A stretch of DNA of 64,000 bases from QQWI01 sp964522015 (GCA_964522015.1 CAZFST010000019.1:22072-86071); one strand, 5' to 3'; shown: positions 10,301 through 17,408, counted from the first letter of the stretch. The notes: generated by a model from the sequence alone, not told the origin. Translations and numbers: made by a program.

Positions 10301-10702
10301 CTAAAAGGCGCTTTGACCATTGGCGGAGAAACACTGGGCAACTACACTGCAGCAAAACCCGGGGAAGAATGGGATGGCATTGCAGAAGGCTTAGTGAATG
10401 GCACCGTAAAAGTTGGTTCGGGCCTTATCACCGATAAATTGGCAGGTCCAGGATTTGGGGATCAGATGAGCATCACCAAATTATCAGGGGGCAAAGTGCG
10501 GGTGGCCCTAAACACCGATGGCAAATGGATGGGGGCCGTAGTCAAAGCCTCAACAGGTCAACGGATACTAGACAATAAAGTCACCAGCCAAATCGTACAA
10601 TCCGGCACCAAGATAGGGTCTGCAGCCCTAGACAACTATGTGGTAAAGCCATACTTTACAGACAGCGTCAGCGAGATGGCTAAGAATATGCCTAAGAATT
10701 AG
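7355..10702 (+). CDS. Large exported protein with acidic Ser/Asp region and Gly/Ala-rich C-terminus
   Basis: 1115 residues with no family I recognise. A basic N-terminus precedes a hydrophobic stretch (LRFGALLLCLLCVLSLAFPM), read as a signal peptide or anchor. Residues about 50-520 look like beta-sandwich modules. About 526-570 is hydrophobic (VIKALGAAAVVGAG). About 620-710 is almost entirely Ser, Asp, Glu and Gly in short SEDGDS-like units. About 730-775 is Gly/Ser rich, about 820-905 is a charged probable coiled coil, and the last 200 residues are Gly/Ala-rich amphipathic helices of the kind seen in pore-forming or secreted repeat proteins. It starts within the stop codon of the preceding membrane gene. 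The acidic stretch could bind calcium. Confidence 0.7.
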   Translation: MRFEKHLKKTDQSQKGSRHKKTSQRPFALRFGALLLCLLCVLSLAFPMFADGSASGAELQENTTLISTKEPVKPFEKVIASNGPWYTERLSLDDNNQLLIGYEGTYAIDPSIFARATQMEFELREDMMVTGVVVPYKTPAAGTLTFTLQSKAGATFGPFPMTAQSATLVSIDQGAAGKDGVGESLGETVYSFETTKPAKLEKGDYTLTLSDPSGQVRTRQTGTKGAFIIKGIHAPSFEKYKVELDAQKDASKGEKSTVGDKFEAEPDGQEKPPIMKQALFVLEKDSVIEEIVINTKNKGAGRAPGQVAIFDSKGELLYVEQAQGLPLNDVANGMWAIVPEIVLPAGTYEVGINDPLMFEYEANGNPMFYINVTDIKPQRTNFTGTYKINMDAYKRSTRMGPVTDNDSDFSVKDFELSILDKGNTLEMIGIYEGMPFSQEVNLSEASGNQVKGVFTFEADLTNLPTKQKITAGGVVLILALDEDNILFGIQGNGTYERAATKDKGADYNTYEYFVKGKRVTPELPGFVIKALGAAAVVGAGNIPGPADPIQAATGLLFPPLVGVVAHVVTDMIKKAAEKALAEKIKKEAAKGPKKYTREWYKAQNPNASDETIAMMMLGAAMENSDEPDADPESMSSGDSGDSSDGDSGDSSDGDSGEGDSEDGASEDGDSEDGSEGDSEDDSEGDSDSDSEDGDIEGEDSQGTEEAPEETSRPLTEEDFKSLEEKAADAAKAEKAASGEGGAEGQSGDGSEGSAGGEGSAGGDGSVNGTGGSEGSEQTEAIPQSMTVTTGIDGKTSTYEYNSSTGKWVNPETGGEFNKSQYDELQKNLSGNQAAQDTERDKVARGDTEQDRQLAKMLADQKENAKLEKIKTKYGVETKEEAQAIIAKQMATEQQRSEKWQRIGNVAAVGEQVATGVVMGADAAVDFLASQTGPAGKVINAGYKITKSIASEVADKGYANSSIKGAAIKGIADAATDFTESKVLKGALTIGGETLGNYTAAKPGEEWDGIAEGLVNGTVKVGSGLITDKLAGPGFGDQMSITKLSGGKVRVALNTDGKWMGAVVKASTGQRILDNKVTSQIVQSGTKIGSAALDNYVVKPYFTDSVSEMAKNMPKN
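9215..9475 (+). repeat. Acidic Ser-Asp-Glu-Gly coding repeat
   Basis: Imperfect short repeats built from GATTC / GACTC / GGAGA-type units encode an SD-rich stretch resembling the linker of MSCRAMM-type surface proteins. Confidence 0.7.
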
Positions 10703-10704
10703 AA

Positions 10705-10768
10705 GTAAGGGCTAAGGGCAAAAGGCTAAGGGCAAAAGGCTAAGGGCAAAAGGCTAAGGGCAAATGCA
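10705..10768. repeat. 14-bp tandem repeat (GGCTAAGGGCAAAA)
   Basis: About four direct copies of a 14-bp unit directly after the stop codon of the large exported protein; the final copies decay into AAGCTAAAAA. Confidence 0.85.
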
Positions 10769-10841
10769 AAAGCTAAAAAGCTAAAAAAAGAGATAAAAGC
10801 ATGGTAAAATGATAGGTGAAGTAAAGCAAGTGAAGCATAAA

Positions 10842-11057
10842 CAAATGATGCAAAATAAATGATGCAAAATAAATGATGCAAAATAAATGATGCAAAANNN
10901 NNNNNNNNNNNNNNNNNNNNNNNNNNNNNNNNNNNNNNNNNNNNNNNNNNNNNNNNNNNNNNNNNNNNNNNNNNNNNNNNNNNNNNNNNNNNNNNNNAAA
11001 TGATGCAAAATAAATGATGCAAAATAAATGATGCAAAATAAATGATGCAAAACAAAT
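10842..11057. repeat. 14-bp tandem repeat (GATGCAAAATAAAT) interrupted by the assembly gap
   Basis: About four perfect copies precede and about four follow a run of exactly 100 N at 10898-10997. The repeat phase matches on both sides, so the gap is unresolved repeat of unknown true length rather than missing unique sequence. The array ends about 20 bases before the next start codon. Confidence 0.95.
10898..10997. other. Assembly gap (100 N)
   Basis: Placeholder-length run of N inside the tandem array; the real distance is unknown. Confidence 0.99.
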
Positions 11058-11077
11058 GAAGACTGAGAGGAAATAAA

Positions 11078-11986
11078 ATGCAATTAACATTAAATGAACT
11101 GGTTTTTGTTGGGTCACTGATTGAAAACCAGACGGATATGAGCTTCTTTAAGAATTTGAAAGTGGGTTTAAAAGGGGATGAGCAAAAAACTTTAGAAGAA
11201 AAAGGTCTTTATAGAGATGGCGCTCTTTCAGGCCCCCTCCTTGAAGCCAGCCTAGTGATGGGGAAAGCTCACAAAACAGCCCGTGTGGTGATGCAAATAC
11301 CATCTGGAGTGATTGAAAAAGGTGTCTTTACACTAGGTAGTTTGCAGGTGCTTGTTGAAACAATCGGAAGCGATATTGAAGTTTCTTTCCTTGAGGACTT
11401 TAAGGGCATCAGATATGATATTTCTGATCACACAGGCTTATCTTTGCAGCAACATGCGAAAATATCCGTGATGCTTGATGTGAAGCCACTGCTTTTCACT
11501 TTAAGTTTGGTAGACTGGGTAAGACGGGCTTCTTTACTGAGTTATGCAGGTGTTGAATCAGCACCAGATCTATCTTTGACCCATTATATGGGTTATCTCG
11601 AAAATCCAATGCAAAATAGCGTGACCCGCCTTATGTGCAAGTTTTATGGTCTAGAAATGCCAAATCCTGCGGACTTTGAAGATTTCAAAGCCAATCTCAT
11701 TGAAAGAGGCATTATGACGATTACTGGCGATATGATTAACCTCAACACTGAACTCATGCGCTTAGCGATGAATTTCAGTATTCCTGATACACAACTGGTT
11801 CTTGAAACCTATGATGGTCGCTTGGCAGATAAGGTGATAGCAGCGAATAACGTCATTTTATGTGCTGGCATTAAGGATATTTTAGCTTTTAATGCAACCG
11901 ATGAAGGCATTGAAATGATGTCAATTAGTAGCGCTGAATTGGTTTCAAGAGTTGAAGCGTATTTAAAGTGTCCTGACTTGAGCTAA
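11078..11986 (+). CDS. Protein of unknown function
   Basis: 302 residues, no signal peptide and no membrane segment, so probably cytosolic. Good ribosome site (GAGAGGAAATAAA) before the ATG. I recognise no family with confidence. The opening (MQLTLNELVFVGSLI, then LEEKGLYRDGALSGPLLEAS) vaguely recalls the start of EspG-type chaperones of actinobacterial type VII secretion, but this is only a pattern impression. It lies just past the repeat array behind the large exported protein. Confidence 0.6.
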   Translation: MQLTLNELVFVGSLIENQTDMSFFKNLKVGLKGDEQKTLEEKGLYRDGALSGPLLEASLVMGKAHKTARVVMQIPSGVIEKGVFTLGSLQVLVETIGSDIEVSFLEDFKGIRYDISDHTGLSLQQHAKISVMLDVKPLLFTLSLVDWVRRASLLSYAGVESAPDLSLTHYMGYLENPMQNSVTRLMCKFYGLEMPNPADFEDFKANLIERGIMTITGDMINLNTELMRLAMNFSIPDTQLVLETYDGRLADKVIAANNVILCAGIKDILAFNATDEGIEMMSISSAELVSRVEAYLKCPDLS

Positions 11987-12048
11987 AGGACAAGCTAAAA
12001 AAAGGATAAAGAAAATGAAAGCTATATAATGGGGTTTAAGGAGCTGCT

Positions 12049-12960
12049 ATGAGACTATTATCAAAATACAAAGTGCAGGAAATGGTCATTAACGCCATGG
12101 CCAAATGGCGGCCACTAGAGCGTGCCAGGTATACTTACCATTTCTCAGTACCAGATTATGAAATGGTTCTGGAAGCTTTGAAGGATTTTCAAAACGAAGA
12201 TGGCGGTTTTGGCAAAGGGCTTGAGCCGGACTTTTGGATGGCCCCTTCAAGTGCCATGGCCACCAGCGTAGCGCTCCAGGTTCTCAGCGAACTACCCCCA
12301 CTGGAAGGGGTAGTTCACATGACGGATACAGCGCTACAGTATCTGCTGCGAACCAACCTCCCAGAGCAGAAGGGTTGGATCGCAACAGATCGGCGCGTGA
12401 ACGACTATCCCCACGCGCCCTGGTGGCACTTACCCAAAGACCATACTCCAGATCTGAGCCATTGGGGAAACCCAACCATGGAACTGCTTGGTTATTTTAT
12501 GCGCTGGCAACCTGACCATGGTGAAGAAACCTTCAGCGCACAACTGGATTATGCACTGACACGGATTTCGCAAAACCCAGATTTAGAAGTACACGAACTG
12601 TTTTGCTACTGCCGTGCCTATGGTTTTCTCAGTGAAGAACGCCAAAGGCAATTAAAGCCATACTTGCAAAAGGCAGTTCAAAACCTTGTGGTGACAGACC
12701 CTGATGCATGGCAAGATTACGTGCCAAAGCCCCTGGATTTTATTCGCCACCCAAGAGATGAGCATTTTGGCATCAGTCAAGTTGCCATCGATCAGCAACT
12801 TGATTACTTAATCGACCAACTTGAAAAAGATGGGGCCCTTCAGCCAAGCTGGGAATGGAGCAGCCACCCTAAAGAATGGTTCATAGCAAAAAACTATTGG
12901 TCGGGTATTCTAACCGTGAATGCCCTGATTCAACTCAATGAATTTGGCAGAATCCAGTAA
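12049..12960 (+). CDS. Prenyltransferase/terpenoid-cyclase-fold-like protein
   Basis: 303 residues, probably soluble. The motif FQNEDGGFGKGLEPDFWM is a QW-like motif of the alpha/alpha-toroid superfamily (squalene-hopene cyclase, prenyltransferase beta subunit), and the C-terminal segment PSWEWSSHPKEWFIAKNYWSG fits the same fold. It is much shorter than squalene-hopene cyclases and lacks a DXDD motif, so cyclase activity is not supported. Start chosen after an AAGGAG site. Confidence 0.65.
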   Translation: MRLLSKYKVQEMVINAMAKWRPLERARYTYHFSVPDYEMVLEALKDFQNEDGGFGKGLEPDFWMAPSSAMATSVALQVLSELPPLEGVVHMTDTALQYLLRTNLPEQKGWIATDRRVNDYPHAPWWHLPKDHTPDLSHWGNPTMELLGYFMRWQPDHGEETFSAQLDYALTRISQNPDLEVHELFCYCRAYGFLSEERQRQLKPYLQKAVQNLVVTDPDAWQDYVPKPLDFIRHPRDEHFGISQVAIDQQLDYLIDQLEKDGALQPSWEWSSHPKEWFIAKNYWSGILTVNALIQLNEFGRIQ

Positions 12961-13003
12961 TCCCAATAAGTATCTTGGGCAAATTCTGCAACACACTAAA
13001 TGA

Positions 13004-13056
13004 AAAGGCCACAAGAGCTATCACCTGATTTCACAGGGACTGCTCTTGTGGCCTTT
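13004..13056. terminator. Bidirectional terminator between convergent genes
   Basis: Fifteen-base-pair perfect stem AAAGGCCACAAGAGC / GCTCTTGTGGCCTTT. A-rich and T-rich flanks serve both strands, as expected between the convergent genes ending at 12960 and 13171. Confidence 0.85.
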
Positions 13057-13061
13057 AATCA

Positions 13062-13145
13062 TTATTCCTTAACTCTTAATCCTTAGCTTTTATTCTTTAT
13101 CCTTTATTCTTTATTCTTTATCCCTTATCTCTTATCCCTTATCAT
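13062..13145. repeat. T-rich imperfect tandem repeat
   Basis: Degenerate 7-15 bp units of the type TTATTCTTTATCC repeated across about 80 bases between convergent genes. No gene is seen here. Confidence 0.6.
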
Positions 13146-13170
13146 TAAGTGCTTATGCCTCACTCTTAAG

Positions 13171-14055
13171 TTACTTCCCAACAGTCCCAACAACAATATC
13201 CCCATAACAAGGATGTGTTTTTGCAACATCCTTAAATAGCACAGGTCCCTTCAACTTAATTAAATCAGCATTTGGCTTCAAATTAAGTGCCAGATTAATA
13301 GTCTGAACAGCACTGGCTCTGGTAATAAAGATTTTTGTGTCACTGACATTTGAAGTAGGTGGTTTAATGGGGACGTAAACCTTGGGAGCGGCTAATAAGT
13401 CTGCGGGATTTTTAGCCCTAATGGCTGCAACGTGATTGAGCATTTGATAAAAAGTGACCTGATTAATGGGTGTATTCAGCTGTTTAACCCACTTCGAATC
13501 ATGCAAATAGGATAAGCACCAAGAAGCCCAGTGTTGAACTTTCAAAGGATTCAGCATGTCTTTAGCATCAGAAGTTGGCAATGCATAAGCTCGCACAAGC
13601 ATGGTTAAGGCCTCGGCGCAAGTAATAGCAACATCGGGTTTGAACTCGCCACTTGGATACCCGGTTAAATAGGCAGCCCCTTGACCTGTCAAAGGTCCAC
13701 GAGGGACTTCTAACTCTTCAATAATCATAAATTCAGGAAGCCCATTAATGGTCCCAGTGGATTCCGGTACGGTGGCTGGTTGTGTATTTGCAGTTGTAGT
13801 TGCTTCAGTATTTGCAGTTGTTGTTGCTTCAGTATTTGCAGTTGTTGTTGCTTCAGTATTTGCAGTTGTTGTTGCCTCAGTATTTGCAGTTGTAGTTGCT
13901 TCAGTACTTGCAGTTGTCATCGGTTCCGTGGTTGCACTTGTGGTTACTGGTGGGGGAGAAGTAGTATTTGTAACGGTTTCAGCAAAGACGGTTCCGGCGG
14001 CTAGTAGGATCGAAAAAGTTAAAACCATAGGTAATATACGCTTTAAATTTTTCAT
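13171..14055 (-). CDS. Small SLH-domain surface protein with Thr-rich repeats
   Basis: 294 residues. The signal peptide is MKNLKRILPMVLTFSILLAA ending near VFA-E. It is followed by a Thr/Pro-rich stalk with five or six copies of the eight-residue unit EATTTANT encoded by a 24-bp tandem repeat. The rest contains an SLH motif (AYLTGYPSGEFKPDVAITCAEALTMLVRA) and more divergent SLH-like segments, so it probably binds the S-layer or secondary cell-wall polymer. AAAGGAGG ribosome site 8 bases before the ATG. Divergent from the Tet-like gene. Confidence 0.8.
   Translation of the reverse strand: MKNLKRILPMVLTFSILLAAGTVFAETVTNTTSPPPVTTSATTEPMTTASTEATTTANTEATTTANTEATTTANTEATTTANTEATTTANTQPATVPESTGTINGLPEFMIIEELEVPRGPLTGQGAAYLTGYPSGEFKPDVAITCAEALTMLVRAYALPTSDAKDMLNPLKVQHWASWCLSYLHDSKWVKQLNTPINQVTFYQMLNHVAAIRAKNPADLLAAPKVYVPIKPPTSNVSDTKIFITRASAVQTINLALNLKPNADLIKLKGPVLFKDVAKTHPCYGDIVVGTVGK
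13784..13916 (-). repeat. 24-bp tandem repeat within the SLH gene
   Basis: Five to six copies of a 24-bp unit (GCTTCAGTATTTGCAGTTGT plus TGTT on the plus strand) encode the EATTTANT stalk repeats; copies are nearly identical, implying recent expansion. Confidence 0.9.
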
Positions 14056-14143
14056 GATACTCTGCCTCCTTTCCCAGTTGTTACTTTAATTGTCCCACGG
14101 ACTGCCCAAAGGTGCAAGTGTTTTGTTGATGAGTGGGGGGCAT

Positions 14144-14283
14144 GAGTCTTTTTGAATGGATTGACTCTATTGCGAGTCTTTTTGACTTGATTGACTCTAT
14201 TGCGAGTCTTTTTGACTTGGTTGACTCTACCGCGAGTCATTTTTGATTTGGTTGACTCTATTGCGAGTCATTTTTCTTTATAA
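14144..14283 (+). repeat. Array of about 30-bp units, each a GACTC/GAGTC hairpin plus T-run
   Basis: Five copies of GAGTC start at 14144, 14174, 14204, 14234 and 14265, four of them preceded by GACTC. Each GACTC-TATTGC-GAGTC forms a small hairpin followed by T-rich sequence on the plus strand, like a series of weak intrinsic terminators. It lies between divergent genes upstream of the Tet-like leader. Confidence 0.75.
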
Positions 14284-14379
14284 TGATTCTTTCCCAGTTT
14301 CTATTTCAGTTTTTAGACTATACTATAGCTAACACAAAGCGTAGCAACCGCCAGTTGCCCACCAGAACAGGAGTTTATT

Positions 14380-14439
14380 ATGACTAAAAAAAATATGATC
14401 ACGGCTAGCCAATCGACCAAAGTAGGGATGCGCTTGTAA
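14380..14439 (+). CDS. Leader peptide of the Tet-like gene
   Basis: A 19-codon ORF with an ideal AGGAG site 6 bases before its ATG ends 25 bases before the Tet-like start. Its product begins MTKKNMITAS. Its last codons (GGG ATG CGC) form the 5' arm of a hairpin with 14447-14453, and the TAA lies in the loop. Position, length and overlap with the hairpins are those of regulatory leader peptides of antibiotic-resistance genes. Confidence 0.65.
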   Translation: MTKKNMITASQSTKVGMRL

Positions 14440-14467
14440 GAGGCGTCATCCCTCGTATGAAGGGATG
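14424..14467 (+). promoter_or_regulatory. Candidate translational attenuator with competing hairpins
   Basis: AGGGATG occurs at 14424-14430 and again at 14461-14467, with the complement CATCCCT at 14447-14453 between them. The middle arm can pair with the leader ORF (extended by CGC/GCG) or with the second copy, which contains the ATG at 14465. The two structures are mutually exclusive, and the second buries the start codon. Confidence 0.6.
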
Positions 14468-16519
14468 AACCATTTGACTCATAACCATAATAGATTGCAT
14501 GATCACGAACTTGCTGGGTCTTGCCCAGTTAAAAATATCGGCATCTTCGCCCATGTAGATGCGGGAAAAACGACCCTGACGGAGCAACTGCTTTACAAAA
14601 GTGGGGTTATTACCAGTCCGGGGACCGTGGACCAGGGTACCACCCACACCGACACCATGGAACTGGAAAGGGAGCGGGGCATCTCCATTATGTCCGCGCC
14701 TATATCCTTCCAGTACAAGGATACAAAAGTTAACCTGATTGATACCCCAGGCCACGTGGATTTTGTGGCAGAAGTTGAGCGTTCCATGACCGTTCTAGAA
14801 GGGGCGATTCTTGTAATCAGCGCCAAAGAAGGGGTTCAGTCCCATACTCGCCTACTTTTCAATGCCCTAAACCGCCTAAAGGTGCCAACCATTATCTTTG
14901 TCAACAAAATCGACCGACTGGGTGTTGAAATTGAAGATCTTTTAATTCAGGTGACTAGGCAATTGTCTTCCACTACTATCCCCATACAAACAGTGTTAGC
15001 AGCAGGCACACGGGTTGCCTCGGTTTCACCTCTATATCAAGCATGTGAAACGGTCATGCTTGACCGGCTGACGACTGTGGGACACCCAACCACGGAGAAA
15101 CTACTTGACCATTTTTTAGAAAGCGGACAAATAGATCAAAATCTTCTTTATCACTCACTGAAAACCTTAACTGCTGAGAATGTTGGGTTTCCTGTGATTT
15201 TTGGCAGCGCCATGATGGGGGTGGGGATTGAGACTTGCCTTGAAGCCATTGATCAACTGTTACCTTGTTTTGACCTGAAAAAAAGTTTGCTGCCACTTAG
15301 GGGGCAGGCATTTAAAGTTCAGCGGTCCCATGTGAAAACCCGGGAAACCTTTGTGAAATTGACGGCGGGGCATGTGGGACTTCGGGAAATAATCATGTGC
15401 CATGGGCAGCTTGGAATCTCCTGTGAGAATAAAGTTACCGGTCTTTATAGGTTAATCGACGGCAAGCGAGTGCCTGCTGAGCGGTTATTTGCAGGGGATA
15501 TCGGCGTATTAACCGGTCTTCATTCTCTGAAGGTTGGTGAACGATTTGGTGATGTTACTGACGATAAAACTAACGATGAAACTGATTTTTCCAAAGAGGA
15601 TTACCCAAAGACACCACTTGCAAAGCCCCTGTTTACGGTGCGGATTGCATCTCAAAAGCCCAGCGAACGCCCCAAGCTCTTAGAGGCCCTGACTTTGATG
15701 GCTGATATGGATCCATACTTGTGTCTTCAGCTTAGCGAGCTTGACGACACCATTATGCTTGATTTATTTGGTGTGGTGCAAATGGAAATTCTGTCCGAAA
15801 TCTTGGCGCGCAACTACGGTGTTAAAGTGGTTTTTGAAACGCCAAAGCCACTTTACCAAGAGGCGATTTGCACAGAAGCCAGCGCAGTGGTGCAGATGTA
15901 CAAGTTGTATTCCTTTAATGCAGGTGTCGGATTTAGGGTTGCGCCCCTACCTTTAGGCAGTGGCATCCAGTATGTCACAGAGGTGACCAATGGCTATTTG
16001 ACACAAACCTTTCAAAATGGGGTTAAAGAAGGGGCTTATGCCTACCTAGACCAAGGTTTAAAGGGGTGGCCCCTGACAGATATGCTGATTACCTTCACCC
16101 ATTCGGAGTTTAATAGCGTTGATAGTACCCCAAAAGATTACAGGGATTTGAGCCCTTTGGTTATTTTTGAAGCCATTAAAACAGCTGGCACAGTTTTACT
16201 CTGGCCCATCAACAGATTTAGTGTCACCGTGCCCTTGGATCATATGGGAACGGTGATGAGTGAATTGGTGTTGATGCGGGCAACCTTTGAAACACCACAA
16301 ATTATTGACGAGACGATTACCTTGTTGGGACGGGTACCAGTTGAAACTAGCCTGCATTTTCCACTGCAATTGAGAAATTTAACAGAGGGCAAAGGGACCC
16401 TTGAGCTTGTGTTTGATGGTTACGAGCCAGCGCCAGTGACTTATCAAAGTAGCCGGGCCTTTTACAGAGCGCACCCTTTAAATCCTACGATCTATTTGCG
16501 AGCTAAAGGCGCTGTCTGA
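14465..16519 (+). CDS. Tetracycline-resistance ribosomal protection-like GTPase (TetM/TetO superfamily)
   Basis: 684-residue EF-G-like translational GTPase. G1 AHVDAGKTT, G3 DTPGH and G4 NKID are intact, as is the switch region GTTHTDTMELERERGISI. The sequence follows Tet(M) rather than EF-G: the C-terminal segment STPKDYRDLSPLVIFEAIKT parallels the Tet(M) stretch around its domain IV loop. Such proteins dislodge tetracycline from the 30S A site; chromosomal relatives do not always confer resistance. It is about 45 residues longer than Tet(M), partly through a His/Asn-rich N-terminal extension of about 20 residues. No well-spaced ribosome site precedes the ATG at 14465. A tiny upstream frame (14457-14468) overlaps it as ATGA, so coupling or reinitiation is possible. 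Expression is probably controlled by the leader upstream. Confidence 0.85.
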   Translation: MNHLTHNHNRLHDHELAGSCPVKNIGIFAHVDAGKTTLTEQLLYKSGVITSPGTVDQGTTHTDTMELERERGISIMSAPISFQYKDTKVNLIDTPGHVDFVAEVERSMTVLEGAILVISAKEGVQSHTRLLFNALNRLKVPTIIFVNKIDRLGVEIEDLLIQVTRQLSSTTIPIQTVLAAGTRVASVSPLYQACETVMLDRLTTVGHPTTEKLLDHFLESGQIDQNLLYHSLKTLTAENVGFPVIFGSAMMGVGIETCLEAIDQLLPCFDLKKSLLPLRGQAFKVQRSHVKTRETFVKLTAGHVGLREIIMCHGQLGISCENKVTGLYRLIDGKRVPAERLFAGDIGVLTGLHSLKVGERFGDVTDDKTNDETDFSKEDYPKTPLAKPLFTVRIASQKPSERPKLLEALTLMADMDPYLCLQLSELDDTIMLDLFGVVQMEILSEILARNYGVKVVFETPKPLYQEAICTEASAVVQMYKLYSFNAGVGFRVAPLPLGSGIQYVTEVTNGYLTQTFQNGVKEGAYAYLDQGLKGWPLTDMLITFTHSEFNSVDSTPKDYRDLSPLVIFEAIKTAGTVLLWPINRFSVTVPLDHMGTVMSELVLMRATFETPQIIDETITLLGRVPVETSLHFPLQLRNLTEGKGTLELVFDGYEPAPVTYQSSRAFYRAHPLNPTIYLRAKGAV

Positions 16520-16520
16520 G

Positions 16521-17291
16521 TCACTCTGCCACCAAGACGGTGACTTCTAGCTCTTTCAGCTGATGGACCTGAGCATCTTCAAGGGGTTTGTCCACAATTA
16601 CCATATCAATGTCAGCCACCTTGTAAAAACGGTAAACCCCAGAACTCCTATATTTAAGGGCCTGGGTAGCCACGATGCGGGTCCTGGCAATCTCTAAAAT
16701 GGCCCGTTTGGTGTTGCCAATATCAATAAATCCCTCAATCAAGTAACCATCTTCCAAGCTCACACTTCTGCAGCTGATAAAGGCCTTGTCAACGGTGTAC
16801 TGGCTGATTTGCCGCACGGATTCCTGGCCCAAAAATCCACCTGTATAAGGATTATACTGGCCACCAATGGCAATCAGGGTAATATCATCAACATTTGCTA
16901 GGGTCTGAATCACTTCCACCATATCTGTGAGCACAGTAATCTCGAGATTTGACTGAGCAAGAATCTGGGCAATGTGGGCCGAGGTACTAGAGGTGTCCAA
17001 ATAGATGTACTCCCCATTTTTAATCAGCGAAACAGCCTTCCTAGCGATGGCTGTTTTTTCTTGGGTATTGACTTGCATGCGGTAGTGCAAACTGGAGGCC
17101 TCAAACTTGTTCTTTATTCGCTGGGCTCCCCCATAAACCCGATCAAGGAGCCCCTGGGACTCAAGCTTTTTAAGGTCTTTGCGAATCAAATCCTCCGTCA
17201 CACGGTAGTTGATGGCCAGTTCTTTGACCGAAACACTACCGTATTTATTCAAGCTTTTAAGGATGTCATTTAAGCGATCAGAAGCGTTCAT
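16521..17291 (-). CDS. DeoR-family transcriptional regulator
   Basis: 256 residues: an N-terminal winged helix-turn-helix (GSVSVKELAINYRVTEDLIRKDLKKL), then the DeoR sensor domain with IYLDTSSTSAHIAQ and the LTDMVEVIQTLA region. These proteins usually repress sugar genes and sense a sugar phosphate. The start at 17291 is preferred to an upstream ATG because of an AAAAGGGG ribosome site. It is divergent from the GH4 gene, the likely target, and two near-identical AT-rich boxes lie between them. Its 3' end is one base from the stop of the convergent Tet-like gene. Confidence 0.9.
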   Translation of the reverse strand: MNASDRLNDILKSLNKYGSVSVKELAINYRVTEDLIRKDLKKLESQGLLDRVYGGAQRIKNKFEASSLHYRMQVNTQEKTAIARKAVSLIKNGEYIYLDTSSTSAHIAQILAQSNLEITVLTDMVEVIQTLANVDDITLIAIGGQYNPYTGGFLGQESVRQISQYTVDKAFISCRSVSLEDGYLIEGFIDIGNTKRAILEIARTRIVATQALKYRSSGVYRFYKVADIDMVIVDKPLEDAQVHQLKELEVTVLVAE

Positions 17292-17304
17292 AGTACCCCT
17301 TTTC

Positions 17305-17400
17305 TTGTTTTCTTGTTTAAGAGAATTATAGCACAAAAACGTCTTACTTGATTGGTTGTTTTATTGTTTTAGCGGAATTATAATAAAAACAAGAAGAAAA
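17305..17400. promoter_or_regulatory. Duplicated candidate DeoR operator and GH4 promoter
   Basis: TTGTTTTCTTGTTT...GAATTATA at 17305-17330 recurs as TTGTTTTATTGTTT...GAATTATA at 17356-17382, and an inverted AAAACAA-type copy follows at about 17385-17405. The second copy contains a promoter for the GH4 gene (TTGTTT 17356-17361, 17-base spacer, TATAAT 17379-17384), so a bound repressor would cover both core elements. Confidence 0.65.
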
Positions 17401-17408
17401 CAATAAAA

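Noticed and set aside
10726..11117. Open frames on the minus strand through the N gap (FASFILHH repeats)
   Set aside because: Artefact of translating the 14-bp repeat and the N run.
13748..14089. Open frames antisense to the SLH gene, rich in Val/Ala or Cys/Ser
   Set aside because: They are by-products of the 24-bp tandem repeat read in the wrong strand and frame.
14052..14240. Minus-strand Arg/Asn/Val/Lys-rich frame (RVNQVKKTRN units)
   Set aside because: It is just the hairpin array translated; it has no ribosome site and no relation to a known family.
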